Shown here: in pieces, positions 63,742 to 64,000 of the stretch
How positions within the stretch are numbered: the stretch's first letter is position 1
Layout of the letters: each line of letters starts with the position of its first letter
Assembly: GCA_002868945.1 (NCBI GenBank)
Contig: PKTX01000080.1
Coordinates: 1-64,000 of the forward strand
DNA length: 64,000 nt
Reading direction: 5' to 3'
Source of the DNA: Desulfobulbaceae bacterium
GTDB lineage: Bacteria > Desulfobacterota > Desulfobulbia > Desulfobulbales > SURF-16
The notes under the pieces: model-generated
The model's database searches: none
What the model was told of the DNA's origin: nothing
What the model saw: the letters and a program-made list of their open reading frames with translations, nothing else
Program-made: the position numbers and the translations under genes

Positions 63742-64000
63742 ATGCGTTGCCCAAAATGTAGTTATATCTCATTTGACAAAGTGACTTCCTGTGTGAAGTG
63801 TTCCGCCGATGTTGCGGAGCTTGCCCACGACCTCAACGGTACGGCATTTAAACCCCTGGGCACTTTCTACCTGGGGTCACTCCTGCCTGATTTCGCCCCA
63901 TCCTCTCAGAGGGACGAGGTGGCGGAGGATCTGGCTTTTGCCGAACCCCCCGAGGAGGATCTTGATATCAGCATGGATGCTGTCGGCGATTTTGGCGAGG
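63742..64000 (+). CDS. Zinc-ribbon protein, partial (cut by window end)
   Basis: An open frame of at least 86 codons starting at ATG with no stop before the end of the window. Two Cys pairs at the N-terminus (CPKC at 3-6 and CVKC at 17-20) form a zinc ribbon. This is followed by an acidic, likely disordered stretch (VAEDLAFAEPPEEDLDI). Similar N-termini occur on membrane or scaffold proteins of unknown role in this group of bacteria; the rest of the protein is needed to say more. Confidence 0.75.
   Translation, partial: MRCPKCSYISFDKVTSCVKCSADVAELAHDLNGTAFKPLGTFYLGSLLPDFAPSSQRDEVAEDLAFAEPPEEDLDISMDAVGDFGE

Overview
The window reads as a chromosomal segment of a GC-rich (by eye about 55-58 percent) Gram-negative anaerobe, most likely a sulfur-cycle bacterium of the Desulfobacterota, probably Desulfobulbales. 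The basis is inference from gene content: PilMNOP with an MshL-type secretin, SecB, a DHH-CBS-CCA-transferase fusion, a short-form ThiC, MoeA/MobA/MobB and several HDOD and diguanylate cyclase proteins. No rRNA, tRNA, CRISPR array, prophage or transposase gene was seen.

Layout. 1-5.9 kb (minus): an operon of a PilB/GspE-type ATPase, a MinD/FlhG-type ATPase and two HDOD proteins. 6.2-12 kb: ferredoxin-nitroreductase, a nested repeat element, a membrane diguanylate cyclase, htpG, and a divergent single-domain response regulator. 12.2-14.7 kb (plus): thiC-like gene, a small membrane protein and a MagIII-like DNA glycosylase. 14.8-20.5 kb (minus): six-gene operon (unknown protein, Ca/Na antiporter, aldolase/dehydrogenase fusion, two unknown proteins, M24 peptidase). 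21-28.5 kb (plus): dnaG, rpoD, dprA, topA. 28.5-31.6 kb (minus): lepB, pyrB, pyrC. 32.2-38.9 kb (plus): type IV pilus assembly genes pilMNOP, a PilQ-like AMIN/TPR protein and a separate secretin lipoprotein. 39-48.3 kb (minus): secB, uvrA, rsmB, pgeF, M50 peptidase, DHH-CBS-nucleotidyltransferase. 48.6-51.4 kb (minus): xerC/D, rpsU, FAD-linked oxidase. 51.5-57.2 kb: ddl (plus), then serS, moeA, mobA, mobB and a HIT protein (minus). 57.9-61.9 kb (plus): motA, motB, an SAH/MTA-type deaminase and a YqaA-like membrane protein. 62.3-64 kb: pcm and a small lipoprotein (minus), and the start of a zinc-ribbon protein (plus).

Most genes are ordinary housekeeping genes. The c-di-GMP and surface-motility theme recurs: the secretion ATPase at 3.2 kb carries a tandem array of MshEN-like motifs (a known c-di-GMP-binding fold), a diguanylate cyclase lies 1.5 kb away, and the pilus alignment and secretin genes lie at 32-39 kb without their own ATPase.

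The least explained material is between genes. Families of short non-coding inverted-repeat elements share sequence modules. One (7081-7245) sits inside another (7001-7337) with a target duplication, and two 205-bp copies lie at 48.3 and 57.3 kb. In two places the repeat end supplies the stop codon of the neighbouring gene. No convincing wholly new multi-gene system was found. The best candidates for follow-up are the nested elements, the multi-MshEN ATPase operon and the operon with three unrecognised proteins at 15.9-20.5 kb.
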